Of a stretch of 64,000 bases of DNA, positions 27,888 through 42,100 are shown piece by piece. The stretch's first letter is position 1. Each line of letters starts with the position of its first letter. Position numbers and translations under genes: made by a program. The notes beneath the pieces are model-generated. The model did not search any database and was not told where the DNA came from. It saw only the letters and a program-made list of their open reading frames with translations. Origin of the DNA: Megaleporinus macrocephalus (Eukaryota > Chordata > Actinopteri > Characiformes > Anostomidae); contig CM038703.1 of assembly GCA_021613375.1 (NCBI GenBank), positions 24,044,194 through 24,108,193 on the forward strand. Reading direction: 5' to 3'.

Positions 27888-30800
27888 TCACTGCAAAGAA
27901 AAACAAAACAGATGCCCAATTTTATATTTGTATAGTGTCAGTAAGTGCACAAGCAAGTCTATCTGAGATAAACAACCCCAGGTGTATGACAATTTAGGCC
28001 TAATGCTTATTAGTTGGGTGTAAGGTTCCACTACTTCTTAGCTTTTGAATTGATATTGATTTCTGATATTCTGACCAATTCCTCAATGACAGTTTAACAC
28101 ATTCTTTTAATTTACACATTTAAACAAATGTGAGTTTATTGAAAGTGGCGGCTTTTACTGACTGTAATGGACTGCAAAATATGATCATGCAATATAATAT
28201 AATATATCATATAAATAATATCATGCAAATGAAATATAATTAAGACAATCCCTAAGACACAAAGAAAAAAAATTGGAAATTGAATACCAAGAAATATTTG
28301 ATACTACTGGATGTGAATTTCATAATATCAATTTGAAGGAAACACTACCATAATTGGCCAACAGCTTTTTGCTCCAAACATGCAATCAGCCACTGTAACT
28401 GAACTAGCACTGTATTTAAACACTGTTGCTACGCCTATACCAAAGAGATGTAGCTTAATTACACGACTCATCAATTTTACACTATGATTCTTGTGACTTT
28501 GAGATTTTAGTGTTAAACCCTGTCTGTGTTTCATGCAGTTTCTAACCTGTCTGAAAGAGAGTTGTCTAAAGAATTTGTTGATTTGGAAGGCAGTGGGTGT
28601 GAGTGGGCCAGTGGCTTTACTGTCCTGCCCCAGACGGACGGTCAGTGCAGACGTCAGAGATGCTCTCATGCTCAAACTTTTCACCACCTGAGCCCCCAGA
28701 CCCAGGCCAGAGACGGGTCGGGACAGAACCACCACATAGGAAGAGTCCTTCTGTATCTCCTGATAGCTCACTGAGGAAAATAGAAGAAAAGGATAATGGG
28801 TATAAATTCTTTTTAGCATATTAAGTCTAATGTGACACTGCCTAATATCAAAATATAATACATAAAATAATGCAAAAAGCAGCATAAATAAACTGTACCC
28901 CCTCCTGCGGTTTAAACAGAGGCTTTCAAAGACACAGCAATGACGGTTCAGAAGCTGTGTAAATCGAGTTAAATCTAAGCTAATAAAAGTGCAATTGCCC
29001 CACTGTGTTCACTGGGTTTATGTGTTACCTGTAGCTGTTAGTGCTGTGTCTGTGGTGCTGATGAGCTGTTGGAGGATTGTGGGATACATCGGGTGGAGGA
29101 GGAACAGCCTGCGAAGCACTGGCTCAGGTGTGCTGACCTGTTACACAAAAAACACCCATCAGACCTTTAAAATTCTATAAACACTTTCTATTTCTTTCCT
29201 TCCACCTGTGGGTCATAAATGGAGATGAATAGAGGTATGAAATAACCTTCCCACCATCACTCAACTACCCTCAGCTCAGGTGGTTGCACAGACCAAATGA
29301 TGACGCCACAGCATCGAAGCTCACCCTACATTATGTCACCACATCAACATGCATTCTACACAACACACTACACAACATCAGCCATTCCAAGTGACACAAG
29401 TGCACCAGCTCAAAAACAAGTCAAAAACAAGCTCATGTTTTTCTTCTCAGACCTAGATGTCTAATGGAAAAGCTTCCAACCATGTCACTATGAAGTTATT
29501 AAACCAAATAAAAAAATCATCTGGTCCTTCTTTTTTCTTTCTCTTTCATCTAATCTTTTCTTCAACCTTTACAGCAATATACTGCTTAACCCAGAGAGCA
29601 ATATGAAGGGCCAACTTAGGTAAACCTCTTTTCGTGTGTCTGGCACACTATGCCTAAATCAGATGCTGAAATGCTCCACTATTTGACCAACCCTTTATTC
29701 CGAATCCAACTCATCTACTCAATCCAGCACATCTACTGAGTTCTCAACCCAAACGGCTACAGTTCTTATGTGTCTGCTTAAAATTTCATTTTATCTCCAG
29801 ACATAGGTCAGCTAGAACTTTCAAATCCCACGCTCTCGCCCCTCTCCCCCCAAAATTGTCTTCCCTTATACCACCACCATATGCTGAAAGCATGGTCAGA
29901 ACTAGCAATGTGTTGAACAGTGTGTCTGCGGGTCACTGTAAAGCCATTTGAACATTCTCTACAAGGGCAAGCTATTAGCACTCAAGTTGTCTTTGTTTTC
30001 ACAGAGAGTACAAAGGCAAACTAAATGTTTGCTGTTACTAAATGTGTGTATATAAAGTAAAAATGTAAGAAGTTTTGTTAGCCAACATTCTAACAGCTTA
30101 ACCATACAATATTCAGTGTTAGGTGTTATTACCATATATGCTGTAAATCCCCCTATATAATAAATTACTAACTGTAACTGTGACAAAAATAATTGACTTA
30201 AAAGGCATCATATTCTATTTCCTGTTATCTGCAGATATCAGGATAACACATATTTTAAATTCTTCTACTGGTTTATTACTAAAACATTTTAAAAAACATT
30301 GCTCAATCCATCATCAAAATATTGGTGGCTTACTCAATAATCATTCAGTGTTACTGATAGAAAACGGGTTGAGGTTTCTGGCAGCTTTAGCCAACCTCAC
30401 AACCCTGTGTAGTTTTGTTTGGTGTATTTTATTGTCATTGCTTAATAGGTGCTGAATTGTGTTGAACTGTGATTCAACCATCTGTAACAATAGGTATAAT
30501 CTATGAACATGCTATGAATGTGTAGCATACTAGTAATGAGACAATTTGGGGTATTTAGGTTTGTGTCGCTGAGCATCAAGACAGATGGTGCAAGACGCAT
30601 GATGAAACCGAGCACTCAATTAAGAAACATCACATTACAGACCAGTCTCCTCTCCTAAGAGAACAAATTACAACAATATAAATTACGGATGTCCTGTGGC
30701 AACATTGCTGCACAGACTTATGTCTAGAAAACCTATCCCATCTTACTACATTACAGAGTCTTGCCTTGGTAGTGTTTCTGGAGGGTAGAGGGTCTCCGGC

Positions 30801-33800
30801 CCAGAACAGAAACACAGACTGGCCACCTGTAGTCAGAATGGAGGAACCTTCCAGAATGAGACGAGGGCACACAAACTCTGCCTCCCATACACACACACCT
30901 CGAGCTCCATCAATAATCTGAACCTGAGATACAGATAGAGAGAGACATGGAAAAGGATTGATGAGTAGGTGGAGAAGTATATTACCATGTGAAATGTGTT
31001 AACAGGTAAAGGTGTGTGTGTGTGTCTGTCAGGTGGTAGTGCGATTTACCTTTCGGACTCCGTTGGCAGACTGCTGGATGAGCAGGTCAGGAGCTCCATC
31101 ATCATTAAAATGACCAACAGCTGGGCGGCTACAGAGAGAGGCAGTGGTTTAGGTATAAAGCTCTACAGAATGAAATCTCTTTAACGTGGTGAGAATCTTA
31201 AATACCATTCAGGCTACTAAAAAATGTACATCTAGATTCAGAGCATATTAATTTCCATTGATATTATATTATTATTTGTGTTTGAAAGGTCAGATTGACT
31301 TGAGTTTTTGGGTGAAACAGCCCTAACTTTGCTTGTTAGCTAGCTTTAAAGAGCCAGTAAGCTTTGATGTATGTAAATTCAGACTGATGTGAGTCTGTTA
31401 CAATATAATTGGCAGTGAGTTGATATTTGATGGATGCTGAGCAGATAGATATCAACATCTAATACTTCCTGCACATCCACTAACTCATTTTCTACACATA
31501 GTCAATTATTTTTAGCAGTGACCAGTACTTTTTACACATCCACAAGATAATTTTCTACACATAACTGATACTTTTTACAGATAAGTTCACATACTCCTTT
31601 TTTTGTCATTAATTTTGTATTGCAGAAACAACAACCACAGTATTACAAATACCATTCAGTATGAATATATGAAAATAAGAGAGAATACCACCCACCCATC
31701 CCCCTTTCTCCCCGTTCACAACCTTCCCAAACCACCACACCACCCGCATTCCAACCCCTCTTTCCACCCACCAGGGTTACAACAGCAACATCATGGAATT
31801 CCTATTTTAGGAATTAAGAGCATTATTTAACTTAGATATCAAGTCAGTCCACATTAATACAGTACTTGGTCGTGCCTCATTGATTCTTGCTGATGACAGT
31901 TCCAGGTAAGAAATGTCCAGAAAGCACAGAATCCAGTGAGTCCTTGAGATATCATGTGGAGGCTTCCACCGCTGTGCAACTTCAAATCTTTTTAGTTCCA
32001 TGGTGGCAGAATGAACAATATGGATCTGGAGCCAGCCCCATCTGATGTCTAATTCTTGGCGTTATATATGCTCTATGACCAAATTTCAAATGTATATACT
32101 GATGATTTGGGTTTTTTGAAGCACCAACAACATTATCCCAAATTGCCCTCTAGTCTAACTCTTGTCCCAATTTTACCATGTCTTTATCCCAGGCTTTCAT
32201 TCCTGTTGAGGGTGCATACTTCTGAGAGTTTAGTTTGTCATAGATATAAGAGACTATTTGTCCTGGAGCCCTCTGTATCCAACTTAAGAATGGATGGTGT
32301 TTTAAATCTGACCCCCAAGGAACCTTATTAGCTTTACAGGCTGAGCTCACTCTAAAATAGAAGAAAAGAGAGTTTTTATCAATACTGTAGCGAGAGATCA
32401 GCTCTTCAAAATCAAGGACTGTGCTTGCCCCATTAATATCTTAAAGTGTGATAATACCTTTACTTTCCCAATTCTTATTAATAAATGGTTTCCCTCCAGA
32501 TAAAAGGTAGTTATTCCATAACGGAGATGAACTGCACCGCACATTCTTATAATTTATACATTTTCCAACTGCTCTAAACACTTGAAGTTATATGAGTTAT
32601 AATCGAGCCAAAATATAAACCACTTTTTTTATGGCAATCCACTTAAAAGAAAGTCTTTTAGCTTTATTGGTGCAATTAACTCTTGTTCTATAATTTTCTA
32701 TGAGGAAACTACATCATCTTCAATCCAGTACCTAAGGCTTCTTAATACAAATGCCCAGTGATACAATTTAAAATTTGGACATGTCAGTCCCCCACTTGAC
32801 CTTCTGTACTGAAGAATTTACCACCTTATAGTGGTTGTTTACCATTCCAAATGTAGTTTCGAAGTAAGGAGTCCAGTTTTTGTCAATATCCTACTGGAGG
32901 TGGTAATGGAATCATTAGACTAATAAAATTAACACAGGGCAAAATGTTTATTTTAATGACTAGAATACGGGCCGGGACTGATGTTGGAAGGAGTTTCCAT
33001 CTGTTAATATCTTCCTCTATTTGTTTCAAATTTAGAAAGTAATTAGTCCTAACCACAGAAGATATGGAAGCACTAATTTCAATTCCCAAGTAGCAGACCT
33101 TTTTTACCACCCTAAACTGTGGGGGAAGAGACACCTTACTTTCATCCGTATTGATCAGCATGAGCACTGATTTTGAAAGATTGACTTTGTATCCTGAAAG
33201 GTATCCAATTTGGTCTAATGTTCTTAGGACTTTAGGTAGGGTTTGCTGGACATCTGCCATAATAATTAAAGTATCATCCGCATAAAGTGAAATTGAATGA
33301 GATGTTGCATCAGCTGTGACAGGACAGAACTGAGGGGAAGTTCTAATTAATTGCGCTAGTGGTTCTATAGATAAATTAAAAATTAACGGAGATAAGGGAT
33401 CCCCTTGCCGAGTACCCTGTTCAATGTCAAATAAATCTGAAAAACCTCCTTCCACACATACCCAAGCTGAAGGATTTGCATACAGCGTTCGAATCATATT
33501 AATGAACTAATCACCAAAATGAAATTCTTTTAAGACCCTCCAAAGATAAGGCCATTTGAGACGATCAAATGCCTTCTCAGCATCTAAAAACCACAGTCAG
33601 GTGGGATTTTATGAGTTCCACTCAGTATATGTAAAAGTTGACGAATATTGTCAGCAGCAAGACGTCCCTTGAGAAATCCTGTTTGATCTGTGCCAATTAT
33701 TTTCCCAATCACTGTCTCAAGTCTATTGGCCAAAACCTTAGAAAATATCTTGAGATCAGCATTTATCAAAGAAACTGGCCGATAATTGGAACATTCCAAT

Positions 33801-36800
33801 GGATCCTTACACGACTTGACAGTCATCAGGGCTGTATTTAAATCTCTATGAAAACTCCCCTGTTCAACAGCATAATTTAAAGTTTCTAGCCAAACTGGAC
33901 CTATAACATCCCAAATTGCTAAATAGAGCTCCACAGGTATACCATCAATACCTGGTTCGACCTTTATTTGTGGCTTTGATTGCAGAAAATAGCTTGTCAA
34001 TTGTAATAGGAGAATCAAGAATTTTGGCATCCCCTACTGAAAGTGTGGGAAGCTCTAAACCTGCAAAGAAAGTATTGAAATCTTCTGTTGACGGAACCAC
34101 TTCCTTTTTATATAAATCTTTAAAATATATATTTTTTTAAGTTTCATTAATTTCCTCAGTAGAAAGTACTACCCCCCGTTTAGGACATCTAATTGCTGAT
34201 ATCGTCCTTTTAGCCTCCTGTTGTCTAAGAGTTAGAGCCAAAAGATGGCTCGGCCTGCTTCCTTTTGCATAATACTTGTATTGTTATATGTATCATATAT
34301 TCTGCTTTGTTTCTTAGCAGATCAATTAGTTCTGCTTGAATTATGTTGAGCTCATTTTCTTTTGTTACGGTGTAGTTTCTTTTTAGATCACTCTCCAGAG
34401 CCTGACATCATTCTTTGTAGCCGATTTTTATGCAAATAGGAACTATACCCTATTGCATTATTTCGAATGAAACCTTTGATGGAGGCCCAGACCACTGTCC
34501 TATCTGAAACACTGTTTTTATTTAAATGTATAAATTCGTTGAATTTTATCCTTAACTGCCTTAGAAAATCATCATTTTTTAGAAGAGTGGAGTTAAATCT
34601 CCATCTTGAAGATTCTTAATCTTCCCATGATTAAAACTGGATATTATTGGGTTATGATCAGACAAATACCTAGGCAGAATTTCTACTGAATGTACCAAAG
34701 GCAGCAAAGTAGATGATATAAGAATGTAATCTATTCGGGAGAAAGTTTTGTGTTTCATGGAAAAGAAGGTGTAGTCCTTAACAGATGGATTATGCGCTCT
34801 CCAAACATCAGCTAAATTTAAATCCTTTATAAAACAGTTAAGTGCCTTAGATGCAGATTCTTGAGAGCTTGACATGGTAGAAGAGGATTTATCAAGGGTA
34901 ATATTTATCAAAGCATTCATGTCAGAGCCAATATACAGTATGAGCCAATATGACAGTCACTTAATTTTAACAGTTGCATTGTAATTGTGGGAAAAAAGTC
35001 AGTCTCAAATATAGTTGGAGCATATAAGCTGACGAATGCTACCTTTTTACCCTGAATGGATGTACAGCAAAAAGCTAGACGACCTTCCTTGTCAGAAGCG
35101 TTTTTTTCAGTTGATACAATGATGTTACGTCTAATTAATATCATAACCCTTTCAGTTTGTGTACCGTCAGCTGATGCATCCATATTCCCTGGATTTGCTG
35201 ATGTAAGCTGGCGGTGGAACCCTGAGTTAAGCCTTTCCCGTATAAATATCAATGTCACGCAAACATAACAGCATTTGGGTATATTAGACACAAACTTAAA
35301 AACCACTAACTATGAACTATATATACACATTACAGCCATCTACACCCTATCTTTTTACTACCAAGAATCAACTGGCCCCTGAATTAACTCAATACAAGTG
35401 GACATTTACATGCTCACACCAGAGGTCTTATGGCCTCTTGCCTGTCACTTCGTACGTTCGGATTGTTCAGAGCCGCCGCACCGTTTCTCCCTGAGCACTG
35501 CAAACCACTACTTTACCAAAAATCCTCTATGTCACCCAGCACCGATTCTTTCAGGGCTTTTTTCGCCTCCTCTGCGGAGTTGAATGACATTCTCGCACCC
35601 TTGTGATTTACTCTCAAAATCGCCAGATACACAGAGGAACGAGTCGATCCCCTTCTGACGAAGCTTAGCCATATCTCCTTGTATGCCTGACGATCCCGCG
35701 TCGTTCCGCTGCTGTAGTCAGCAAAGAACTGCAGCTGAGTGCCATCCGGGAGAGTAGGTTTAGCCTTCCTAGCTCCTTCCAGAATACCCTGTCTGTGTGT
35801 ATAGCGAAGCAACCTGAAGACCATGGTTCGCGGCCATGAAGTGTTGTTAGATAAGATTCTGTGCGCTGTATCAAGCTCAAGTGGAGTGCTGTGGGAGATC
35901 TTGAGCATCGGGATCCATTTAGGAAGCATCTCCTGCAAGTAGCCAGGTCGTTGATTAGTTTTGCCAGTTCCGCCAGGCAGAGCTTGTATCCTTCTCATTT
36001 CGTTGCAAGTTAGCCTGGATGCTATCGATATTGTTGAAAACCGTGTCGAACTTTTTAGCGTGAGTGTGCGCTTGATCTTTCAGTGACCTGAGAATGCTGC
36101 CATTTTCTACCATTCTCTATAGGGTCAAGAGCCTTTACCAGCTATTCTTTTAGCATGCGGGCTACTGTTTCTTGCAGCGATTCTGTCTTCACGGCCATTG
36201 TTTGTTTTATTAGCATAGCCATTTCTTTAGAGGAATCGCTAACCTGCTGCCGTCTGCTGGTATCTTGTTTCTTTGTGCAACCTTAATCTTTTTTCGAAGT
36301 CATATCTTTGCTTGAGCGTTTCCTTAAATCAACCCTGTGTTATTGCCGTCCAAGAGCCCCCTTAAAACTACAAAACTGGAGGGTTTTTGTCAGCCGTCAG
36401 CGCTATGCAGCCATCTTACTTCGCGCCTCACCGGAAGTCCACCACATGTGCTCTTTTTTGAAACATTTCACTATATGAAGTGTAAGTGTTCCCAGATGTC
36501 ATCATTCGTTTTAGAATACTGGTGAATATTTGTGTGTGAATAGCATTAATACTGCTTTTAAGTGCATAATAATAATTTGCCCAACCAAATTAACCACTAA
36601 TGCGATGCACCGGGATGTAGTACCCCAAAAATTCCTAGAAAGCACACACCTTGCATGTGTTAAAAAATCTCAATAGATGCAGTCAGTTATTTCAGCTAAT
36701 AAAAGGTTGTTAGTAGCGTGTCAGTGCCTCCATCTTGTTAAGTTATCAGGTTAGACATGAGTGGGTGAGTTACAAGCCAGGTCCATGAAGTGTTTCGCAT

Positions 36801-39080
36801 GTAAAAACATGTCCATTAATTATGCTAGAAAATGGATACCTTCAAACAAGATTCAGCAAAGGGTGTATAAATAAATAAAAAGAAGGTGGGTCCATAATAC
36901 AAGAGATCATGTTTCTCTGCCATCAGTGGAAATCAATATCACACTCTACATGTAGGTATTTTAGACTAAAACTGAGTGATACAGTTTCTCATTAAGGCTA
37001 AACTGGATGTTGCCAGTGTTCAATTACACCACTGGCTTGCACACAAAGACCAACATCCACTCATTCATAAATACACCAACTTACCTGTGTATGCTGGAGG
37101 AATTGATTGTCCAGGCAGTGTGAGTGTCTTTCTCTTTGATAATGGAGATCCTACTGTTAGAGTTCAGCAGCACCCAGTCACTGCGGCTGGAGTAATGGTT
37201 AGACTGAGCATCTAAGTTGTTATGGTTGTTACACACTCCCACCACCAGGGGCAGCAAATACTCAGCTGGCTCAGAACCACTGAAAGAGGAAAAGAAGGGG
37301 TGGGTAGCTTCATTTAATTTACCAAATCCATTTATATTTCTATAAATATATACAGTATTTAGTTTAATCAAAATCCATCTCCAGTCTTGGTAACTCTAAA
37401 TTTCCAAGACACAGGAGTAATACTAAATTTGAGAGGTGTGGTTAATGTAAAAAACAATCCACAAGCACTATGAACAAGAGCGAGCAGCCAAAATTATGGA
37501 GAAGTTGGTCTTGAGTGTTGCTCTCACTGGACGTTAGTGATGAAATCTGCAAAGTGTGTTTACTCTATTGCAATCTATAGGGAAAACTGGTTGAAGGTCT
37601 GTTTTGCTACAGTTCCACTTTAGTAATACACACTAATAGTATTTATGTGAACCTGTAGATGTGTAGAGTGGACTGGTTGGTCTTCCTCTTCTTCTCCCAG
37701 AGGGGGTCCATTAGGCTAAGGCTGGGGGTCAGGGCTATCCTGCCTGTTGCTTTTCTATAAATATCCCTCAGAGAGATGGCCTCTACGGTGCCTGCACACA
37801 ACAAAATGCTAGCATGTAATCATTAAAGAGCACAGGTCACACTGAGATACTTTAATGTAGTGTGTCCTTGCGCATGTGTCTACATAAGTTGTTGCCATCT
37901 TGTGGTGTGCTGTACTTCTTTTCTGTCATGTTTTGTTGTGGTTCATCACAAAAAAAAAAAAAATACAGTTTCCTTTTTACCCCAAATGTAGTTGGACAGG
38001 ACGGACAAATTTGTGTCTCATGTTTGTTTCTTCAGATTTGCTCAGTAGCTATAAGGTTACTGTAGCTAAATCATCACAAATTTACCTAAAGCCATGAGAA
38101 GTTGTTAGGTAAGCTCAAACAGATATATATATTATGAGGTTTCAGACAATGTAGCACAGGAGTACCCATCCTATACTGGTGCTGGAGATCCACCACCTTG
38201 TTTAGTTCCGATCATTATTTAATACAAATCATTGAGGTAAAGAACGTCTTGAGAGGTGTCTTTGTAATGTAAAATACGATTTCTCCAGCATGGTAGATCT
38301 CCAGGACCAGAATTTGTCCCTTGCTGTATGACATACTACTGTCTATAAATACAGACAATGAAAAAATAATGATGCTAAACTGGTTACTTTTAGTGTTAGC
38401 CACATGAGCCTTGTTGCTCTAGTATTAAAACTAAAGAAGCAAACTATCCTTTTTAATACAGCAAACTACAATATTATGGCAAGTTAAAGCATAATATTAA
38501 GTGATGAGAAAAGGACTTAGCAAACTTAACCTCTTGTATGTCCTAAGTATGTTTCAAAGTACACTGTGTACTAGAGATGCAAATGAGTCAGCTCACATTT
38601 TTTTCTAAATAAATTTTAATGAAAAAAGTTGCTATGGTTCAAAGAGCCAAATGTTTCTTTGTGAGCTTTCTGAATAAGCCCTATCTGAGAATGCCTATCA
38701 CTATGTATGTATACCTATGTGCTATATCTTTCTCACTCTGCACCACTATAGGTCCTCTCTGAGCAGAGATGCAGAAATTGTGACACTGGGAATGGTCCTA
38801 GAACAAACCATGTAATGATTCGACCAGCTGCAGTCAGCGGGAGATCTCAGAACAAACAATGTACTAATTAGGACCAATGGCAGTCTGGGGGAGGTCCTAG
38901 AACAACATATTGATTAGGACTGATCAAATACGGAGGGAGGTCTTGGTATTGATTAGGAGCTCTATCAAGCAGCCAGCCGACACCATAGAAACTCTTTACA
39001 TTGTTTTTCTTAGAAACATGATTTCTGTTTAATATACACTCTGCACTTAATTAAACAGTGTACATAAGATTTCTGAGTGT

Positions 39081-39111
<31 letters not shown>

Positions 39112-42100
39112 GGGGTCATGCTGATCTCACCTAAACCAAACAGGATGTAATATGCTCCCATTGCTGTCTCATGCAGGAACGGACCAATGAGCTTTCCCTG
39201 TGCTGCGAGGGTAAAGTTCACTGGCTGACCAATCTGAGAGCCATCCAACCCTGAATGCAAAACTAGAGAAAGATCTGATTCCTGGAATTCAGCCACAGAA
39301 AGACAAAGAAACATTACTGGAAAGTCCTCAGAAAAAATATATCATAACATGCATGTGTGTGTAAGAGATTTCACCTGGTCTGTAGGTAGGGTCGCGATTA
39401 ACAGGTCTGGAACAGCGTCTCCCTGCAGGCTCGGAACAGCCACAGCCCGTGACTCTACCTCACCTGCCTGGACTTCCCATAGCTTCTTTCCTGAACCAAT
39501 CATCCAATCATGTCAATAGTTTAATTAAACTGGCAATTAACAAGTCATCCTGTAGCTCTTGAGCTCAGTGGTCAGTTTCTGACAAAAAAACAGCTCTTGA
39601 CTAGGCATTTTTGAATGGCTACAAGAAACAGTTTCAGGGCCCTTATGTGGTCAACCATTAAGTAATACCTGGTCAACAGCAGTCCTATGATCATAAACCA
39701 TAGTTGTGAGTGACAGAACAAATAAGAAGTTTCTAGAAAACAGCCAATGAGTATCAGGTTTGTTACCTGAAGAAGCGTTAATGGCAGTGAGGCATGATGA
39801 AGTGATGAGGAGACAGACAGGTGGATGATTCTCTCTCTGAGCTGGAGAATCTTCTGTAGTGGTGGTTTGCAGTCCACACTGAAGAGAGAATACAGGCTCC
39901 TTCATAGAACGACTCCATATCATCTCCCCATTCACTCCACGCAGAGCTACTACACTGTACTCTACAGAATGAAAAAAAGCATCACAACAAAATGAGTTTG
40001 GGCTGCCTAGATATTGACTTCCATACTTAAGATGTTGACCTTAATGTTGGGGTGTGGCAAATGTGGTTTCTTTCATGCAGACCACTCTTTTGTAAGCAAA
40101 ACTTTCCTACAGGTTATTTGCTGTCATAAGGGGGTTTTGTTATGCCATTTTGAACAGCATATTAGCAGATCTATGTGAGAGTGCCACTATCTGCTTTATC
40201 CACAGTTCTCCTTAACTGCCCTTACTTAATGACATAAACACAGGACAATGCTTCGTAGGCATCAATTAGCTTCATATTCAGATCCTGCAATTTAAAAGAG
40301 TCATAGAATTTACTGCCATCAGCAGTATGTGTAGTAGTGCAATACACACTAATATACCACCATGATGTGTCAAGTGTCACTGCAGTGCTGATAATCAACA
40401 ACCCAAATAATATGTGCTCTGTGGGGTTCCTCTGTGTGGGGCTCTTGACCATTAAGGAATAGGGTTAAAGGGTGCTAACCAAGTATGCAGTGAAATTACT
40501 TAAATGACATAGACAATAAAAAACAAGGTACACTTAATGAAGTAACCGATCAGTGTACATACTGTTTATAAACCTATATGGATGTTACCTTGTGTAAGTG
40601 CGTGTGTATTGACTTATTAATAGACTGATATATGATAAACAATAATTAAGTTAATAAAGCCAAGCCAAGTTTTTTTGAGTTGAGAGAGAAAAGGAGGGAA
40701 AGAGTTTAACTGATTGCACATACACATATCATGATAAGGCATATTCAGTATCCAGCAGACCAAAACGCAGAGGGCTTGGATACTGTAAGGCCAGACAAAC
40801 TTCAAGTATGTTCTTTTATTGCTGCAGCTGTTGAAAACACTTAGTATTCACACAGGCCAAGTAGAGAGTCTGTGAACAAAATCTACTGTTATTCCAACAG
40901 CCACAACAGCTAAATATGTGGACAGCAATGTATTGTGTGCTGCTTTACATGTTTGATGTGAAAGCAGCACCCTTTGCTGCAATGGTCAAAGTGCAACATG
41001 AGGTTGCATTATGTTCGTGCATTGCTGCTCCCACCTGTTAAAAGACAACAGTGCATATTAGAGATGCCAAAGTACAACGTTTGTGGTTGGCCAAGGGCAA
41101 AAATAACAAAACAACAATCCACAAATAAACTCCAGGGGGACATTTTCAGTTGCAGTCAAGATATTCAACCACCCAAAGAGTTTAAGGATTTATCAATATA
41201 AGTTTTTTTCCAAATAGCATGATGTAGTATTTGTGTGTAACAGTATATTTTGTTAAGATAGCCATGTCACAATTATTCAACCCCTATATAATATTGTTAT
41301 TTTTAAAGCTTTCTAACAGTTTTGTGGACTAAAGTGGAGTTAAAACATAATTAAGCCTTTGAGAACTCTATAATGATCCTTCATTTGCTTCAGCTGTGAT
41401 GCATATATGAAGGGATTCAAGGTGAGTTGCAATCATGGGAAAGACAAAGGGGCTTCCACAAAAGCTGAGAAAGGATATTATTTCATCGCACCTAAAGGGC
41501 CTTGGGTATAAGAAAATTTCCAAAAAAATTTACATCCCAAGAGACACCATTGGAAACATTATAGAGAAGTTTAAAACTTAGGGAACAGCTGCAAACCTGC
41601 TTGGCCGTGGAAGAAAGCCCAAATTTTCATTAAGGGCCCTTAGCAACTTCGTCAGGACAACTAAGAAAAGCCCCTACAGGACAAGACACCTACAGGATGA
41701 CCTGATGAAGGCTGGAACAAGTGCTTCAGTAGCAACTATAAGACGTGCACTGAATAAAAGAGGACTTCATGGCCGGACTCCAAGACGCACTCCACGCTTA
41801 ACCAAAAGAAACATCAAAAGACGACTAGAATATGCCAAGAGGATAAGGCTACAGAGTTTTGGGAGACAGTTCTATGGACTGATGAAACCAAACTGGAACT
41901 GTTTGGACATATGGACCAGCAGTATGTCTGGCGTGCGAAAGGCCAGGCTTATGACCAAACGAATACCATCCCCACAGTCAAGCATGGAGGTGGGTCATTG
42001 ATGATGTGGGGCTTTTTTCTGCAGAAGGAACTGGCAATCTAGATTGTGTACCTGGCATCACGGATTCTCAGAAATACCAGGCCATTTTAAAGAGGAACGT

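Larger units (their letters stand above)
31590..36445 (-). mobile_element. Near-full-length, broken L1/Tx1-type LINE
   Basis: Located in the fam234b intron 31129-37084 and in the same transcriptional orientation. The 5' end on the minus strand begins near 36445 with CTTCCGGTGAGGCGCGAAG followed by AAGATGGC, an L1-style 5' UTR. ORF1-like, endonuclease-like and reverse-transcriptase-like segments follow in the correct order. The 3' end near 31590-31600 shows a short A-run (ATTAATGACAAAAAAA). Length is about 4.85 kb. Frameshifts and stops interrupt both ORFs, so it cannot be active. A target duplication was not identified with certainty. Confidence 0.88.
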
